Source: an uncultured Burkholderiales bacterium
GTDB lineage: Bacteria > Pseudomonadota > Gammaproteobacteria > Burkholderiales > Burkholderiaceae
Direction of reading: 5' to 3'
Assembly: GCA_946480465.1 (NCBI GenBank)
Contig: CAMLJY010000020.1
Span: 25,866-89,865 of the forward strand
Length of the DNA: 64,000 nt
Below, one piece after another: positions 1 through 8,060 of this stretch. Made by a program: the position numbers and the translations under genes. Position 1 is the stretch's first letter, and the number at the start of each line of letters is the position of its first letter. A model generated the notes under the pieces. It saw only the letters and a program-made list of their open reading frames with translations. It did no database searches and was not told the DNA's origin.

Positions 1-1
1 G

Positions 2-265
2 CCGCGGCGCTTGCACCGCACCAGCCTGAGCTTGCCGTCCGGTGCCACGGTCGCCGATGCGCTGCGACGCAGCGGCTGGCGCGAACGGCTGGGGCCGGAC
101 GTGATCGATGGCTTGCGCCTGGGCGTCTGGGGCCGGCCCTGCGAGCCGCAGGCCGTGCTGCGCGACCGTGACCGGATCGAGCTGTACCGCCCGCTGCAGG
201 TCGATCCCAAGGAAGCGCGCCGCCAACGCTATCGGCGCGACGGCATCCGGCGCGCGCCGCGCTGA
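2..265 (+). CDS. rnfH: RnfH family protein, 5' end cut by window edge
   Basis: This is the C-terminal part of a small ubiquitin-fold (beta-grasp) protein of the RnfH/UPF0125 family. The frame is open to the window edge, so the true start lies upstream and perhaps 10-20 residues are missing. The family signature is seen in 'LRLGVWGRP', 'LRDRDRIELYRPL' and the basic tail 'DPKEARRQRYRRDG'. The molecular role of RnfH is not settled; the family is found beside ratA/smpB and, in some species, the Rnf electron-transfer complex. Here it lies before a DUF4124 gene and guaB, a common order in Burkholderiales. It converges with the DUF4124 gene. Confidence 0.85.
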   Translation, partial: PRRLHRTSLSLPSGATVADALRRSGWRERLGPDVIDGLRLGVWGRPCEPQAVLRDRDRIELYRPLQVDPKEARRQRYRRDGIRRAPR

Positions 266-279
266 GTCAGGTCACGGTT

Positions 280-311
280 GCGCTGCGGCGGGTGGGACAC
301 CGCCGCAGCGC
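280..311. terminator. 12-bp stem hairpin between convergent genes
   Basis: A perfect 12-base inverted repeat (GCGCTGCGGCGG at 280-291 and its complement at 300-311) with an 8-base loop lies between the convergent rnfH and DUF4124 genes. It lacks a long T tract on either side, so it is a probable but not textbook bidirectional terminator. Confidence 0.4.
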
Positions 312-336
312 GGGTCTGCGGCAATGGCGGTCGCCT

Positions 337-852
337 TCAGCGGCACTCCGACGCCATCACCTGGCGGGCGCGCTGCATTTCTTCGGCCCGGGCCTTGTCG
401 TCGAGCACTTCGCGCTCGCCCTTGTCATTCAGGCGCGCGATGCGCATGCCGCTCTCCAGCGTTGCCAGGTGCTGGCGGGCGCGCTGGCAGTTTTCCGCGC
501 GCTGGGCATTGGCCTTCTCTTCGGCCGCCTTGTCCCTGGCCTTCTGCTCCTGTTCCTGCCGGGCGCGGCGGGCCTCGAGCTCGGGATCGACCCTCGGCTT
601 GGGCGCGGCGGCGGCTGGTGCGCTGGCGGCGGAAGCCTGGGCGGCGGCGGCTGCGGCGGCGCGCCGAACGGAGTCGGTCGGCCGCTGCATCACGTCCTTC
701 TCGGGGATGTCGCGCGGCGGCGGCAGGTCGCTGATGTGCACCTGGCCATTGCGATCCTTCCATTTCCATTGCGCCCAGGCGCCGGGCGCGGTGGTGACCA
801 AGGCCGCGCACAGTGCCGCGGCGGTCCAGAAGACGCGGTCCCTTCGAATCAT
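337..852 (-). CDS. DUF4124 domain-containing secreted protein
   Basis: A protein of about 171 residues with an N-terminal signal peptide (basic 'MIRRDR', hydrophobic stretch, 'APGAWAQ' cleavage region). It is followed by the DUF4124 core 'WKWKDRNGQVHISDLPPP', a domain common in proteobacterial envelope proteins and of unknown function. The rest (about residues 60-171) is an Ala/Lys/Glu/Arg-rich region predicted to form a helix or coiled coil. I chose the ATG at 852 rather than an in-frame upstream start at 915, because only this start puts the signal peptide at the N-terminus. It is divergent from guaB, with about 220 bases between them. Confidence 0.8.
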   Translation of the reverse strand: MIRRDRVFWTAAALCAALVTTAPGAWAQWKWKDRNGQVHISDLPPPRDIPEKDVMQRPTDSVRRAAAAAAAQASAASAPAAAAPKPRVDPELEARRARQEQEQKARDKAAEEKANAQRAENCQRARQHLATLESGMRIARLNDKGEREVLDDKARAEEMQRARQVMASECR

Positions 853-961
853 GGAATCCCCAACGAAAGAGCAGTCGCGAAGTGTAGCGGCGGCCCCCTG
901 CGCGGCCGGGCACAAATGGTTTCCGCGGCGGTGCCGAAAGCGGGCTCCGTGGACCCCTCCC

Positions 962-967
962 TATAAT
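962..967 (+). promoter_or_regulatory. putative -10 box for guaB
   Basis: A perfect TATAAT lies about 105 bases before the guaB start. No good -35 is seen at 16-18 bases, so this is only a candidate. Confidence 0.35.
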
Positions 968-1072
968 CCGCTTTTGTCTTCGGCCCGGCGCTTCGCACCT
1001 TGACTTCGCTTCCCGCGAAGTCAGCCTACGACGCAACGGCGCAAGGCCGTTGAAGCGACTGGAGTTCTCCAC

Positions 1073-2542
1073 ATGCGCCTTCTTGGCAAAGCGCTCACCT
1101 TCGACGATGTGTTGTTGGTGCCGGCCTTCTCGCAGGTGTTGCCCCGCGACACCAGCCTCGCGACGCGGTTCACGCGCCGCATCAACCTGAACCTGCCGCT
1201 GGTGTCCGCCGCGATGGACACCGTCACCGAGGCCCGCCTGGCGATCGCAATCGCCCAGGAAGGCGGCATCGGCATCGTGCACAAGAACCTGACGCCCAAA
1301 CAGCAGGCGGCCGAGGTGGCGCGCGTGAAGCGCTACGAATCGGGCGTGCTGCGCGACCCCATCACGATTTCACCCGGCGTGCCGGTGCGCGACGTGATCA
1401 CGCTGTCGCGGCAGCACGGCATCTCCGGCTTTCCCGTGGTCGAGGATGGCCGCGTGGTCGGCATCGTCACCGGCCGCGACCTGCGCTTCGAGACCCGGCT
1501 AGACGTGCCGGTGCGCGAGATCATGACGCCGCGCGAGAAGCTCATCGTCGTCAAGGAAGGCGCGACGATCGAGGAGGGCAAGGCGCTGATGCACAAGCAC
1601 AAGCTGGAGCGCGTGCTGGTCGTGAACGACGCCTTCGAACTGCGCGGGCTGATGACGGTGAAGGACATCACCAAGCAGACCAGCTTCCCCAACGCCGCCC
1701 GAGACGACCACGGCAAGCTGCGTGTCGGCGCCGCCGTGGGCGTGGGTGACGGCACCGAGGAGCGCGTCGAACTGCTCGTGAAAGCCGGCGTCGATGCGCT
1801 GGTGGTCGACACCGCGCACGGCCACTCCGCCGGCGTCATCGATCGGGTGCGCTGGGTCAAGAAGAACTTCCCTCAAGTGGAAGTCATCGGCGGCAACATC
1901 GCCACCGGTGAAGCGGCTCTCGCGCTGGTGGAAGCCGGTGCCGATGCCGTCAAGGTCGGCATCGGTCCCGGCTCCATCTGCACCACCCGCATCGTCACTG
2001 GCGTCGGCGTGCCGCAGATCATGGCGGTCGATTCCGTCGCCAAGGCGCTGGCCGGCACCGGCGTGCCGCTGATTGCCGACGGCGGCATCCGGTTCTCCGG
2101 CGACCTGGCCAAGGCGATCGCAGCCGGGGCGGACACGGTGATGATGGGCGGTGCCTTCGCCGGCACCGACGAGGCACCCGGCGAGACCATCCTCTACCAG
2201 GGCCGCAGCTACAAGAGCTACCGCGGCATGGGCTCGATCGGCGCGATGCAGCAAGGCTCGGCCGACCGCTACTTCCAGGACAGCTCGGCCAGCACGTCGA
2301 CCTCGGCCAAGCTGGTGCCCGAGGGCATCGAGGGCCAGGTGCCGTACAAGGGCTCGGTCGTGGGCATCATCTTCCAGTTCGCCGGCGGCCTGCGCGCGTC
2401 GATGCACTACTGCGGCTGCGCGACGATCGCCGAGATGCAGACCAAGGCCCAGTTCGTCGAGATCACTTCTTCCGGCATTCGCGAGAGCCACGTGCACGAC
2501 GTGCAGATCACGAAGGAAGCCCCCAACTACCGGATGGAGTGA
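1073..2542 (+). CDS. guaB: IMP dehydrogenase
   Basis: IMP dehydrogenase (489 residues, normal length) oxidises IMP to XMP with NAD, the committed step of guanine nucleotide synthesis. The (beta/alpha)8 catalytic barrel is interrupted by a pair of CBS domains at about residues 95-205 ('[15 protein letters not shown]' onward). The active-site loop 'GPGSICTT' contains the catalytic cysteine at residue 303. The flap and ligand-binding segments '[10 protein letters not shown]' and '[11 protein letters not shown]' are present. It is followed directly by an MFS gene and then guaA. The stop overlaps the next start by one base, so translation is probably coupled. Confidence 0.98.
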   Translation: MRLLGKALTFDDVLLVPAFSQVLPRDTSLATRFTRRINLNLPLVSAAMDTVTEARLAIAIAQEGGIGIVHKNLTPKQQAAEVARVKRYESGVLRDPITISPGVPVRDVITLSRQHGISGFPVVEDGRVVGIVTGRDLRFETRLDVPVREIMTPREKLIVVKEGATIEEGKALMHKHKLERVLVVNDAFELRGLMTVKDITKQTSFPNAARDDHGKLRVGAAVGVGDGTEERVELLVKAGVDALVVDTAHGHSAGVIDRVRWVKKNFPQVEVIGGNIATGEAALALVEAGADAVKVGIGPGSICTTRIVTGVGVPQIMAVDSVAKALAGTGVPLIADGGIRFSGDLAKAIAAGADTVMMGGAFAGTDEAPGETILYQGRSYKSYRGMGSIGAMQQGSADRYFQDSSASTSTSAKLVPEGIEGQVPYKGSVVGIIFQFAGGLRASMHYCGCATIAEMQTKAQFVEITSSGIRESHVHDVQITKEAPNYRME

Positions 2543-3882
2543 TGTCTCGCGCAGAAGGGGCCGTCGGGCCCGGCACCTCGCCGGTGTCTTCCGAACGGCC
2601 GCCCGCCCAGGCCGACGCTGCTGCCGCGGCGTCGCCGGCCGGGGCTCCCGGCAGGCAGCCGGCCATGTCTTTCATCATGGTGACGGTGCTGATCGACATG
2701 ATTGCGATCGGCCTGATCATCCCCGTGCTGCCGCACCTGGTCGGTACCTTCACCTCCTCGCCCGGCGAGCAGGCCTTCTGGTTCGGCGCCGTCACCTTCG
2801 CGTTCGGCCTGGCCAACTTTTTCGGCTCGCCGATCCTGGGCGGCCTGTCGGACCGGTTCGGCCGGCGGCCGGTGCTGCTGATCGGCATTGCCGGCCTCGC
2901 GCTGAGCTTCTTCGTCACCGCGGCGGCAAGCGCGCTGTGGATGCTGATCACCGTGCGGCTCTTCAGCGGCGCGATGCAGGCCAATGCCTCCGTCGCCAAC
3001 GCCTACGTCGCCGACATCACGCCGCCGGAAGACCGTGCGCGGCGCTTCGGCCTGCTCGGCGCGGCCTTCGGCGTCGGGTTCATCCTGGGCCCGGTCATCG
3101 GTGGGCTGCTCGGCGGCATCGACGTGCGCCTGCCCTTCGTCTGCGCCGGCGCGATGGCGCTGCTGAACTGGGCCTACGGCTTCTTCGTGTTGCCGGAATC
3201 GCTGCCGGCTTCGCGCCGCCGACCCTTCGAATGGCGGCGTGCCAACCCGGTCAGTGCGCTGACGGGCCTGGCGAAGCTCGAAGGCGTCGGCTTGCTGGTG
3301 GCGGTGATCGGTCTCGCCAGCCTCGCGCAGTTCACCCTGCACACCTGCTGGGTGCTCTACACCGCCTTCAAGTTCGGCTGGGGACCGGCCGAGAACGGCT
3401 GGTCGCTGTTCGCGGTCGGCGTCATGACGGTCTTCGTGCAGGGCTGGCTCTTGAAGCACCTGCTCAAGCGCTTTGCGCCGCAGAAGCTCGCGGTGATGGG
3501 CCTGGTGTCCTCGTCGCTGGCCTACCTGGGCTGGGGCCTGGCCACGCAGGGCTGGATGATGTACGTGGTGATCGGGCTCAACGTGCTCGGCTTTGCCGCG
3601 GCCAGCGCGCTCAACAGCATCGTGTCCAACGCGGCCGACGCCCGAACGCAGGGCCAGACCATGGGCTCCGTGGGCTCGCTGAACAGCCTGATGGCCGTGG
3701 TGGCGCCGGTGGTCGGCGCCGCGTTGCTGGGCATCGTCTCGCATCGACCCGCCGGCGACTGGCTGATGGGTCTGCCGTTCTACTTCTGTGCCGCGCTCCA
3801 GTTGATCGGCACGGCGCTCGCGATCCGCCACTTCCGCCACCCATCCCGCCGCCCGCACCTGCCGCCCGCCGCGGCCGCGTGA
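2542..3882 (+). CDS. MFS transporter, TetA/TCR-like
   Basis: A major facilitator superfamily inner-membrane transporter of about 446 residues with about 12 predicted helices. Motif A is clear ('[14 protein letters not shown]') and the loop '[20 protein letters not shown]' is typical of the Tet(A)/multidrug drug:H+ antiporter branch. The start was chosen at the ATG that overlaps the guaB stop (TGATG), with GGATGGAG just upstream. This gives a 40-residue Ala/Pro-rich cytoplasmic extension before the first helix; the internal Met before '[11 protein letters not shown]' would remove it. The substrate is unknown. Its position between guaB and guaA suggests co-expression with guanine nucleotide synthesis. 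Confidence 0.9.
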   Translation: MSRAEGAVGPGTSPVSSERPPAQADAAAAASPAGAPGRQPAMSFIMVTVLIDMIAIGLIIPVLPHLVGTFTSSPGEQAFWFGAVTFAFGLANFFGSPILGGLSDRFGRRPVLLIGIAGLALSFFVTAAASALWMLITVRLFSGAMQANASVANAYVADITPPEDRARRFGLLGAAFGVGFILGPVIGGLLGGIDVRLPFVCAGAMALLNWAYGFFVLPESLPASRRRPFEWRRANPVSALTGLAKLEGVGLLVAVIGLASLAQFTLHTCWVLYTAFKFGWGPAENGWSLFAVGVMTVFVQGWLLKHLLKRFAPQKLAVMGLVSSSLAYLGWGLATQGWMMYVVIGLNVLGFAAASALNSIVSNAADARTQGQTMGSVGSLNSLMAVVAPVVGAALLGIVSHRPAGDWLMGLPFYFCAALQLIGTALAIRHFRHPSRRPHLPPAAAA

Positions 3883-3889
3883 CAACCCC

Positions 3890-5494
3890 ATGCACGACAA
3901 GATCCTCATCCTCGATTTCGGCTCCCAGGTCACCCAGCTGATCGCCCGGCGCGTGCGCGAGGCGCACGTGTACTGCGAGATCCACCCGAACGACGTCTCC
4001 GACGAGTTCATCCGCGAGTTCGCGCCGCGCGGCATCATCCTTTCGGGCAGCCACGCCAGCACCTACGAAGAGCACGACCTGCGCGCCCCCGCCGCGGTGT
4101 GGGAACTGGGCGTGCCGGTGCTGGGCATCTGCTACGGCATGTTCACGATGACGGTGCAGCTGGGCGGGCAGGTGGAGGCATCCACGCACCGCGAATTCGG
4201 CTATGCCGAGGTCCGCGCCCATGGTCACACCCGCCTGCTGGACGGCATCGAGGACCACCGCACCGCGGACGGCCACGGCATGCTGAAGGTGTGGATGAGC
4301 CATGGCGACAAGGTCACCGCGCTGCCGCCCGGCTTCAAGCTGATGGCCTCCACCCCCAGCTGCCCGATCGCCGGAATGGCCGATGAAGATCGGGGTTATT
4401 ACGCGGTGCAGTTCCACCCCGAGGTGACGCACACCGTGCAGGGCCGGGCGCTGCTGGAGCGTTTCGTGCTGCAGATCTGCGGTGCCAAGGCCGACTGGAT
4501 CATGCGCGACCACATCGAGGAGGCGGTGCGGCGCATCCGCGAGCAGGTGGGCGACGAAGAGGTGATCCTCGGCCTGTCCGGCGGCGTCGATTCCAGCGTG
4601 GCCGCGGCGCTGATCCACCGCGCCATCGGCGACCAGCTGACCTGCGTCTTCGTCGACCACGGCCTCTTGCGCCTGAACGAGGGCGACGTGGTGATGGACA
4701 TGTTCGCGGGCAAGCTGCATGCCAAGGTGGTGCGGGTGGATGCCAGCGAGCTGTTCCTCGGCAAGCTGGCCGGCGTCGCCGATCCCGAGGCCAAGCGCAA
4801 GATCATCGGCGGCCTGTTCGTGGACGTGTTCAAGGCCGAGGCCGCCAAGCTGAAGGCGGGCGGCGGCGGGCACAAGGGGGCGACCTTCCTCGCGCAGGGC
4901 ACGATCTATCCCGACGTCATCGAGTCCGGCGGCGCCAAGACCAAGAAGGCCGTCACGATCAAGAGCCACCACAACGTGGGCGGCCTGCCCGAGCAGCTGG
5001 GCCTGAAGCTGCTGGAGCCGCTGCGCGACCTGTTCAAGGACGAGGTGCGCGAGCTGGGCGTGGCGCTGGGCCTGCCGCACGACATGGTCTACCGCCATCC
5101 GTTCCCCGGGCCGGGCCTGGGCGTGCGCATCCTCGGCGAAGTGAAGCGCGAGTACGCTGATCTGCTGCGCCGCGCCGATGCGATCTTCATCGAGGAGCTG
5201 CGCGCCGCCATCGATCCGGCGTCCGGCAAGAGCTGGTACGAGCTGACCAGCCAGGCCTTCACCGTGTTCCTGCCGGTCAAGAGCGTCGGCGTGATGGGCG
5301 ACGGCCGCACCTACGACTACGTGGTGGCGCTGCGCGCGGTGCAGACCAGCGACTTCATGACCGCGGACTGGGCCGAGCTGCCCTACAGCCTGCTGAAGAA
5401 GGTGTCGGGACGCATCATCAACGAAGTGCGTGGCATCAACCGCGTCACCTACGACGTGTCTTCCAAGCCGCCGGCGACCATCGAGTGGGAGTGA
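3890..5494 (+). CDS. guaA: GMP synthase (glutamine-hydrolysing)
   Basis: GMP synthetase (534 residues) aminates XMP to GMP with ATP and glutamine. The N-terminal class I glutaminase domain carries the nucleophile Cys81 in 'GICYGMF' and the His/Glu pair in 'FHPEVTH'. The ATP pyrophosphatase domain has the PP-loop 'LSGGVDSS', and the C-terminal dimerisation domain ends in the conserved 'PPATIEWE'. The residue after the 'CYGM' motif is Phe rather than the more usual Gln; I believe this also occurs in Comamonadaceae relatives. It lies 7 bases after the MFS gene. Confidence 0.98.
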   Translation: MHDKILILDFGSQVTQLIARRVREAHVYCEIHPNDVSDEFIREFAPRGIILSGSHASTYEEHDLRAPAAVWELGVPVLGICYGMFTMTVQLGGQVEASTHREFGYAEVRAHGHTRLLDGIEDHRTADGHGMLKVWMSHGDKVTALPPGFKLMASTPSCPIAGMADEDRGYYAVQFHPEVTHTVQGRALLERFVLQICGAKADWIMRDHIEEAVRRIREQVGDEEVILGLSGGVDSSVAAALIHRAIGDQLTCVFVDHGLLRLNEGDVVMDMFAGKLHAKVVRVDASELFLGKLAGVADPEAKRKIIGGLFVDVFKAEAAKLKAGGGGHKGATFLAQGTIYPDVIESGGAKTKKAVTIKSHHNVGGLPEQLGLKLLEPLRDLFKDEVRELGVALGLPHDMVYRHPFPGPGLGVRILGEVKREYADLLRRADAIFIEELRAAIDPASGKSWYELTSQAFTVFLPVKSVGVMGDGRTYDYVVALRAVQTSDFMTADWAELPYSLLKKVSGRIINEVRGINRVTYDVSSKPPATIEWE

Positions 5495-5536
5495 CCCCCT
5501 GCGGGGCGAGCGGACAGGTGGATCACCGGGCCGACG

Positions 5537-6088
5537 ATGACGGAGCGCCTCTTCTTCGCCGCGCACCCGGACGCTGCCTGCGCGGAACGGATCTCGGCGC
5601 TGGTGCACTCCCTGCGCGAGCCGCTGGGCTTGCGCTCGCGCGCGATCGACGGCGGGCGCAGCCACGTCACGCTGCTCTTCGTCGGCAGCTGGCCGCGTGC
5701 ACCGGAGGGGCTGCTGCCGATGCTGCTGCAGGCCGGCGCGGCGGTCGCGCAGGCGGCGCAGGTGGCGCCGTTCGAGCTGCGCTTCGGCCAGGTCGCCAGC
5801 TTCAACCGGCGCCCGCGCAATCGGCCCATCGTGCTGTTGAGCGATCCGGCCGGCCCGGTGGCGCGCCTGCATGCCGGGCTTGCCGAGGAACTGGCGTCGC
5901 GGTCGGTCCCGTTCGATGCCTCCGCCGGCTACACGCCGCACCTGACGCTGATGTACGACGACGCGAAGGTCGATCCGCGGCCGGTCGAGCCCATCGGCTG
6001 GACGGTGCGCGAGTTCTCGTTGATGCACAGCCTGGTGGGACGGTCGACGCACCGTGTGCTCGGCCGCTGGCCGCTGGTCGGCCGCTGA
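5537..6088 (+). CDS. thpR: RNA 2',3'-cyclic phosphodiesterase
   Basis: A 2H phosphoesterase of the LigT/ThpR family (183 residues, usual size) that hydrolyses RNA 2',3'-cyclic phosphates and was first described as a 2'-5' RNA ligase. The two catalytic HxTx motifs are present: 'HVTLLFVG' at about residue 47 and 'HLTLMYDD' at about residue 135. The N-terminal 'RLFFAAHPD' matches the family. It is 42 bases downstream of guaA on the same strand, so it may be read through from that operon. Its physiological RNA target is not known. Confidence 0.92.
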   Translation: MTERLFFAAHPDAACAERISALVHSLREPLGLRSRAIDGGRSHVTLLFVGSWPRAPEGLLPMLLQAGAAVAQAAQVAPFELRFGQVASFNRRPRNRPIVLLSDPAGPVARLHAGLAEELASRSVPFDASAGYTPHLTLMYDDAKVDPRPVEPIGWTVREFSLMHSLVGRSTHRVLGRWPLVGR

Positions 6089-6101
6089 ACGGAAGGAGTC
6101 G

Positions 6102-6323
6102 ATGATGGTGCGCATGGTGGTGGGCGTCGTGGTGCTGGTGGCAGCCGCCTTCGTCCTGCTGAACCTGGCCAAGCAACAGGCCGAGGCCCTGCGGCCTTCC
6201 GGCAACCCGGCTGCTGCATCGGCGCCGGGTTCGGCGGCGAACCTGCCCCAGAAGATCCAGCAGGACGTGCAGAAGGCGCTGCAGCAGGGCGCGGCCCAGC
6301 GCGCGTCCGACGCCAATCCATGA
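6102..6323 (+). CDS. small single-pass membrane protein
   Basis: A 73-residue protein with one N-terminal transmembrane helix ('MVVGVVVLVAAAFVLLNLA'). A polar, Gln/Ala-rich tail follows that is probably periplasmic or helical ('LPQKIQQDVQKALQQGA'). I place the start at the ATG at 6102 because GGAAGGAG lies 3 bases before it. The stop overlaps the tadA start (ATGA), so the two are translationally coupled. I do not recognise a named family, and the function is unknown. Confidence 0.75.
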   Translation: MMVRMVVGVVVLVAAAFVLLNLAKQQAEALRPSGNPAAASAPGSAANLPQKIQQDVQKALQQGAAQRASDANP

Positions 6324-6931
6324 CCACGTTCACTCCCGCCGACGAGCAGGCGATGCGCATCGCGCTCGACCAGGCGCTGAACGCGCAGCTGGCGGGCGAG
6401 GTGCCGGTGGGCGCGGTCATCATGCGCGCCGGCCAGGTCATCGCCACCGGCTACAACCGCCCCATCACCACCCACGATCCGACGGCGCATGCCGAGATCG
6501 TCGCCCTGCGCCACGCCGCGCAGCTGCTCGAGAACTACCGGCTGCCGGAGTGCGAGCTGTTCGTGACGCTGGAGCCTTGCGCGATGTGCGCGATGGCGTT
6601 GATGCATGCGCGCTTCAGGCGCGTGGTGTTCGCGGCACACGACCCCAAGACCGGCGCGGCCGGTTCGGTGGTCGACCTGTTCGCGCAGGGCAGCCTGAAC
6701 CACCAGACCGAGGTGCAGGGCGGCCTGCTGGCCGAGCCCGCGTCACGCCTGCTGCGCGCCTTCTTCGTCGAGCGGCGCGCCCAGCAACGCGCCGAGCGCC
6801 TGCAGCGCAACCCGCTTTCCGCGGCGCCGATGGGCGAGGCGGGCGACGCGGTGGAGGGTGGCGACGGCGACCGCAGCGCCCCCATCCCGACGGGCGATGC
6901 CACCGAGCTGCCGCATCCCCAGGAACCCTGA
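6320..6931 (+). CDS. tadA: tRNA-specific adenosine deaminase
   Basis: TadA deaminates adenosine-34 to inosine in tRNA-Arg(ACG), which allows decoding of CGN codons. The zinc-dependent cytidine-deaminase fold is complete: His57-Ala-Glu59 ('HAE', Glu59 the proton shuttle), and Cys87 and Cys90 in 'PCAMC'. At 203 residues it is longer than the usual 150-170. The extra 40 residues at the C-terminus ('GEAGDAVEGGDGDRS' onward) look disordered. It overlaps the upstream one-helix protein by 4 bases and precedes the LD-carboxypeptidase gene. Confidence 0.96.
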   Translation: MTTFTPADEQAMRIALDQALNAQLAGEVPVGAVIMRAGQVIATGYNRPITTHDPTAHAEIVALRHAAQLLENYRLPECELFVTLEPCAMCAMALMHARFRRVVFAAHDPKTGAAGSVVDLFAQGSLNHQTEVQGGLLAEPASRLLRAFFVERRAQQRAERLQRNPLSAAPMGEAGDAVEGGDGDRSAPIPTGDATELPHPQEP

Positions 6932-6935
6932 CCGG

Positions 6936-7844
6936 ATGATCCCGATGACCTTGATGACCATCTTCGCGCCGGCAGGCGTCGAGCTGCGCAGCGCCGCGCT
7001 CAAGCTGGCCCGGCAGCGCCTGGGCGAACTGGGCTTCCAGGTGGCGCTGGACCCGGGCGTGCGGGGAAGGCACCAGCGTTTCGCCGGCGACGACGATGCC
7101 CGGCTGGATGCCGTGCACCGCGTCGCGAAGGCGGCACCGTCGGTCGCCATGGCCTGCCGCGGCGGCTACGGCATGACCCGGCTGCTGGACCGCATCGACT
7201 GGAAGCTGCTGGCACGCAGCGTCGAGCAGGGCACGCGCTGGGTCGGCTACAGCGACCTGACGGCCTTGCAGTGCGCCTTGCTGGCCCACACGGGCGCGGG
7301 CAGCTGGCATGGCCCGATGGCCTGCGACGATTTCGGCCGCGCCGACGACGCGGGCGGCGTCGACGAGGTGACGCGCGACTGCTTCAGCGAAGCGATGTCG
7401 GGCGAACTCGAGGCGATCGGTTTCCGCACCGAGGCCGGTTTCGACGGCCTGGCCGCCCGCGGCACGCTGTGGGGCGGCAACCTGGCGGTGCTGCAGTCCC
7501 TGCTGGGCACGCCGCACTGGCCGCGGGTGAAGGGCGGCATCCTCTTCGTCGAGGAGGTCAACGAGCATCCCTACCGCATCGAGCGCACCCTGCTGCAACT
7601 GCACCAGGCCGGCGTGCTGGGGGCGCAGAAGGCGGTGCTGCTGGGCGCCTGCACGGACTACCGCAAGTCGCCACTGGACCGTGGCTACGGCCTGAAGCAG
7701 GCCATCGCCTACCTGCGTGGCGTGACGAAGACGCCGATCCTCACCGGACTGCCGTTCGGGCACGTGCCCACCAAGGTCTGCCTGCCGGTCGGCCGGCGGG
7801 TGCAACTGCTGGTGGACGGGCGCGATGTGCTGATCGGTTGGTGA
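6936..7844 (+). CDS. ldcA: LD-carboxypeptidase (peptidase S66)
   Basis: A cytoplasmic serine peptidase of about 302 residues that removes the terminal D-Ala from murein tetrapeptides during peptidoglycan recycling. Family motifs are clear: 'CRGGYGMTRLLDRIDW', the nucleophile Ser in 'GYSDLTAL', the Glu in 'FVEEVNEHPYRIERTL' and the His in 'GLPFGHVPTK', which together give the Ser-Glu-His triad. The ATG at 6936 was chosen because it follows the tadA stop by 4 bases; ATG codons at 6945 and 6954 are alternatives. An in-frame start inside tadA was rejected. Confidence 0.93.
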   Translation: MIPMTLMTIFAPAGVELRSAALKLARQRLGELGFQVALDPGVRGRHQRFAGDDDARLDAVHRVAKAAPSVAMACRGGYGMTRLLDRIDWKLLARSVEQGTRWVGYSDLTALQCALLAHTGAGSWHGPMACDDFGRADDAGGVDEVTRDCFSEAMSGELEAIGFRTEAGFDGLAARGTLWGGNLAVLQSLLGTPHWPRVKGGILFVEEVNEHPYRIERTLLQLHQAGVLGAQKAVLLGACTDYRKSPLDRGYGLKQAIAYLRGVTKTPILTGLPFGHVPTKVCLPVGRRVQLLVDGRDVLIGW

Positions 7845-7887
7845 CATCCGCGTTACAGCAAATCCGGCCCACGTGCCTGGGTGCACC

Positions 7888-7922
7888 TGTCTAGGCAAGC
7901 TGGTTCAAACCCCGAGGTGACG
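7888..7922 (+). promoter_or_regulatory. CTAGGC-N21-TGAC element upstream of the ABC operon
   Basis: TGTCTAGGC (7888-7896) is followed after exactly 21 bases by TGAC (7918-7921). The same arrangement occurs before two TonB receptor genes (14840-14877 and 18139-18176). It is probably an operator and/or promoter element; the cognate regulator is unknown. Confidence 0.5.
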
Positions 7923-7937
7923 CGGGACCCCAGCGCC

Positions 7938-7943
7938 TAGAAT
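7938..7943 (+). promoter_or_regulatory. putative -10 box for the ABC operon or a short RNA
   Basis: TAGAAT lies 15 bases after GTGACG (7917-7922), which could act as the -35. A transcript would begin at about 7950, directly at the terminator-like hairpin at 7951-8001. Confidence 0.35.
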
Positions 7944-7950
7944 CGCGCAC

Positions 7951-8001
7951 CGCCTCGAAATGGGCTGGCCAAGAGCCGGCCCGGTCGAGGCGCCCTTTTT
8001 T
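7951..8001 (+). terminator. strong intrinsic-terminator hairpin in the leader of the ABC operon
   Basis: An outer stem CGCCTCGA (7951-7958) pairs with TCGAGGCG (7985-7992). An inner stem GGGCTGGC (7962-7969) pairs with GCCGGCCC (7975-7982), including one G-U pair, with a CAAGA loop. CCC and then six T (7996-8001) follow. It may end the ldcA transcript. If the promoter elements at 7888-7943 are real, it instead lies inside the leader of the ABC operon and could attenuate it. Confidence 0.65.
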
Positions 8002-8060
8002 GGCGCAGGCGCGGCCCATCGGTGGTCGGGTGCCTGGCGCCTGCACCAGGAGTGCCCCGC

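Noticed and set aside
108..1003. Plus-strand frames of about 200-240 codons opposite the DUF4124 gene
   Set aside because: They run antisense to a protein with a clear signal peptide and DUF4124 core, and show only GC-biased composition.
3611..6703. A 1030-codon open frame on the minus strand across guaA to tadA
   Set aside because: It is entirely antisense to well-supported genes, is His/Arg/Gly/Ala-rich and has no domain. This is a typical artefact of high GC codon bias.
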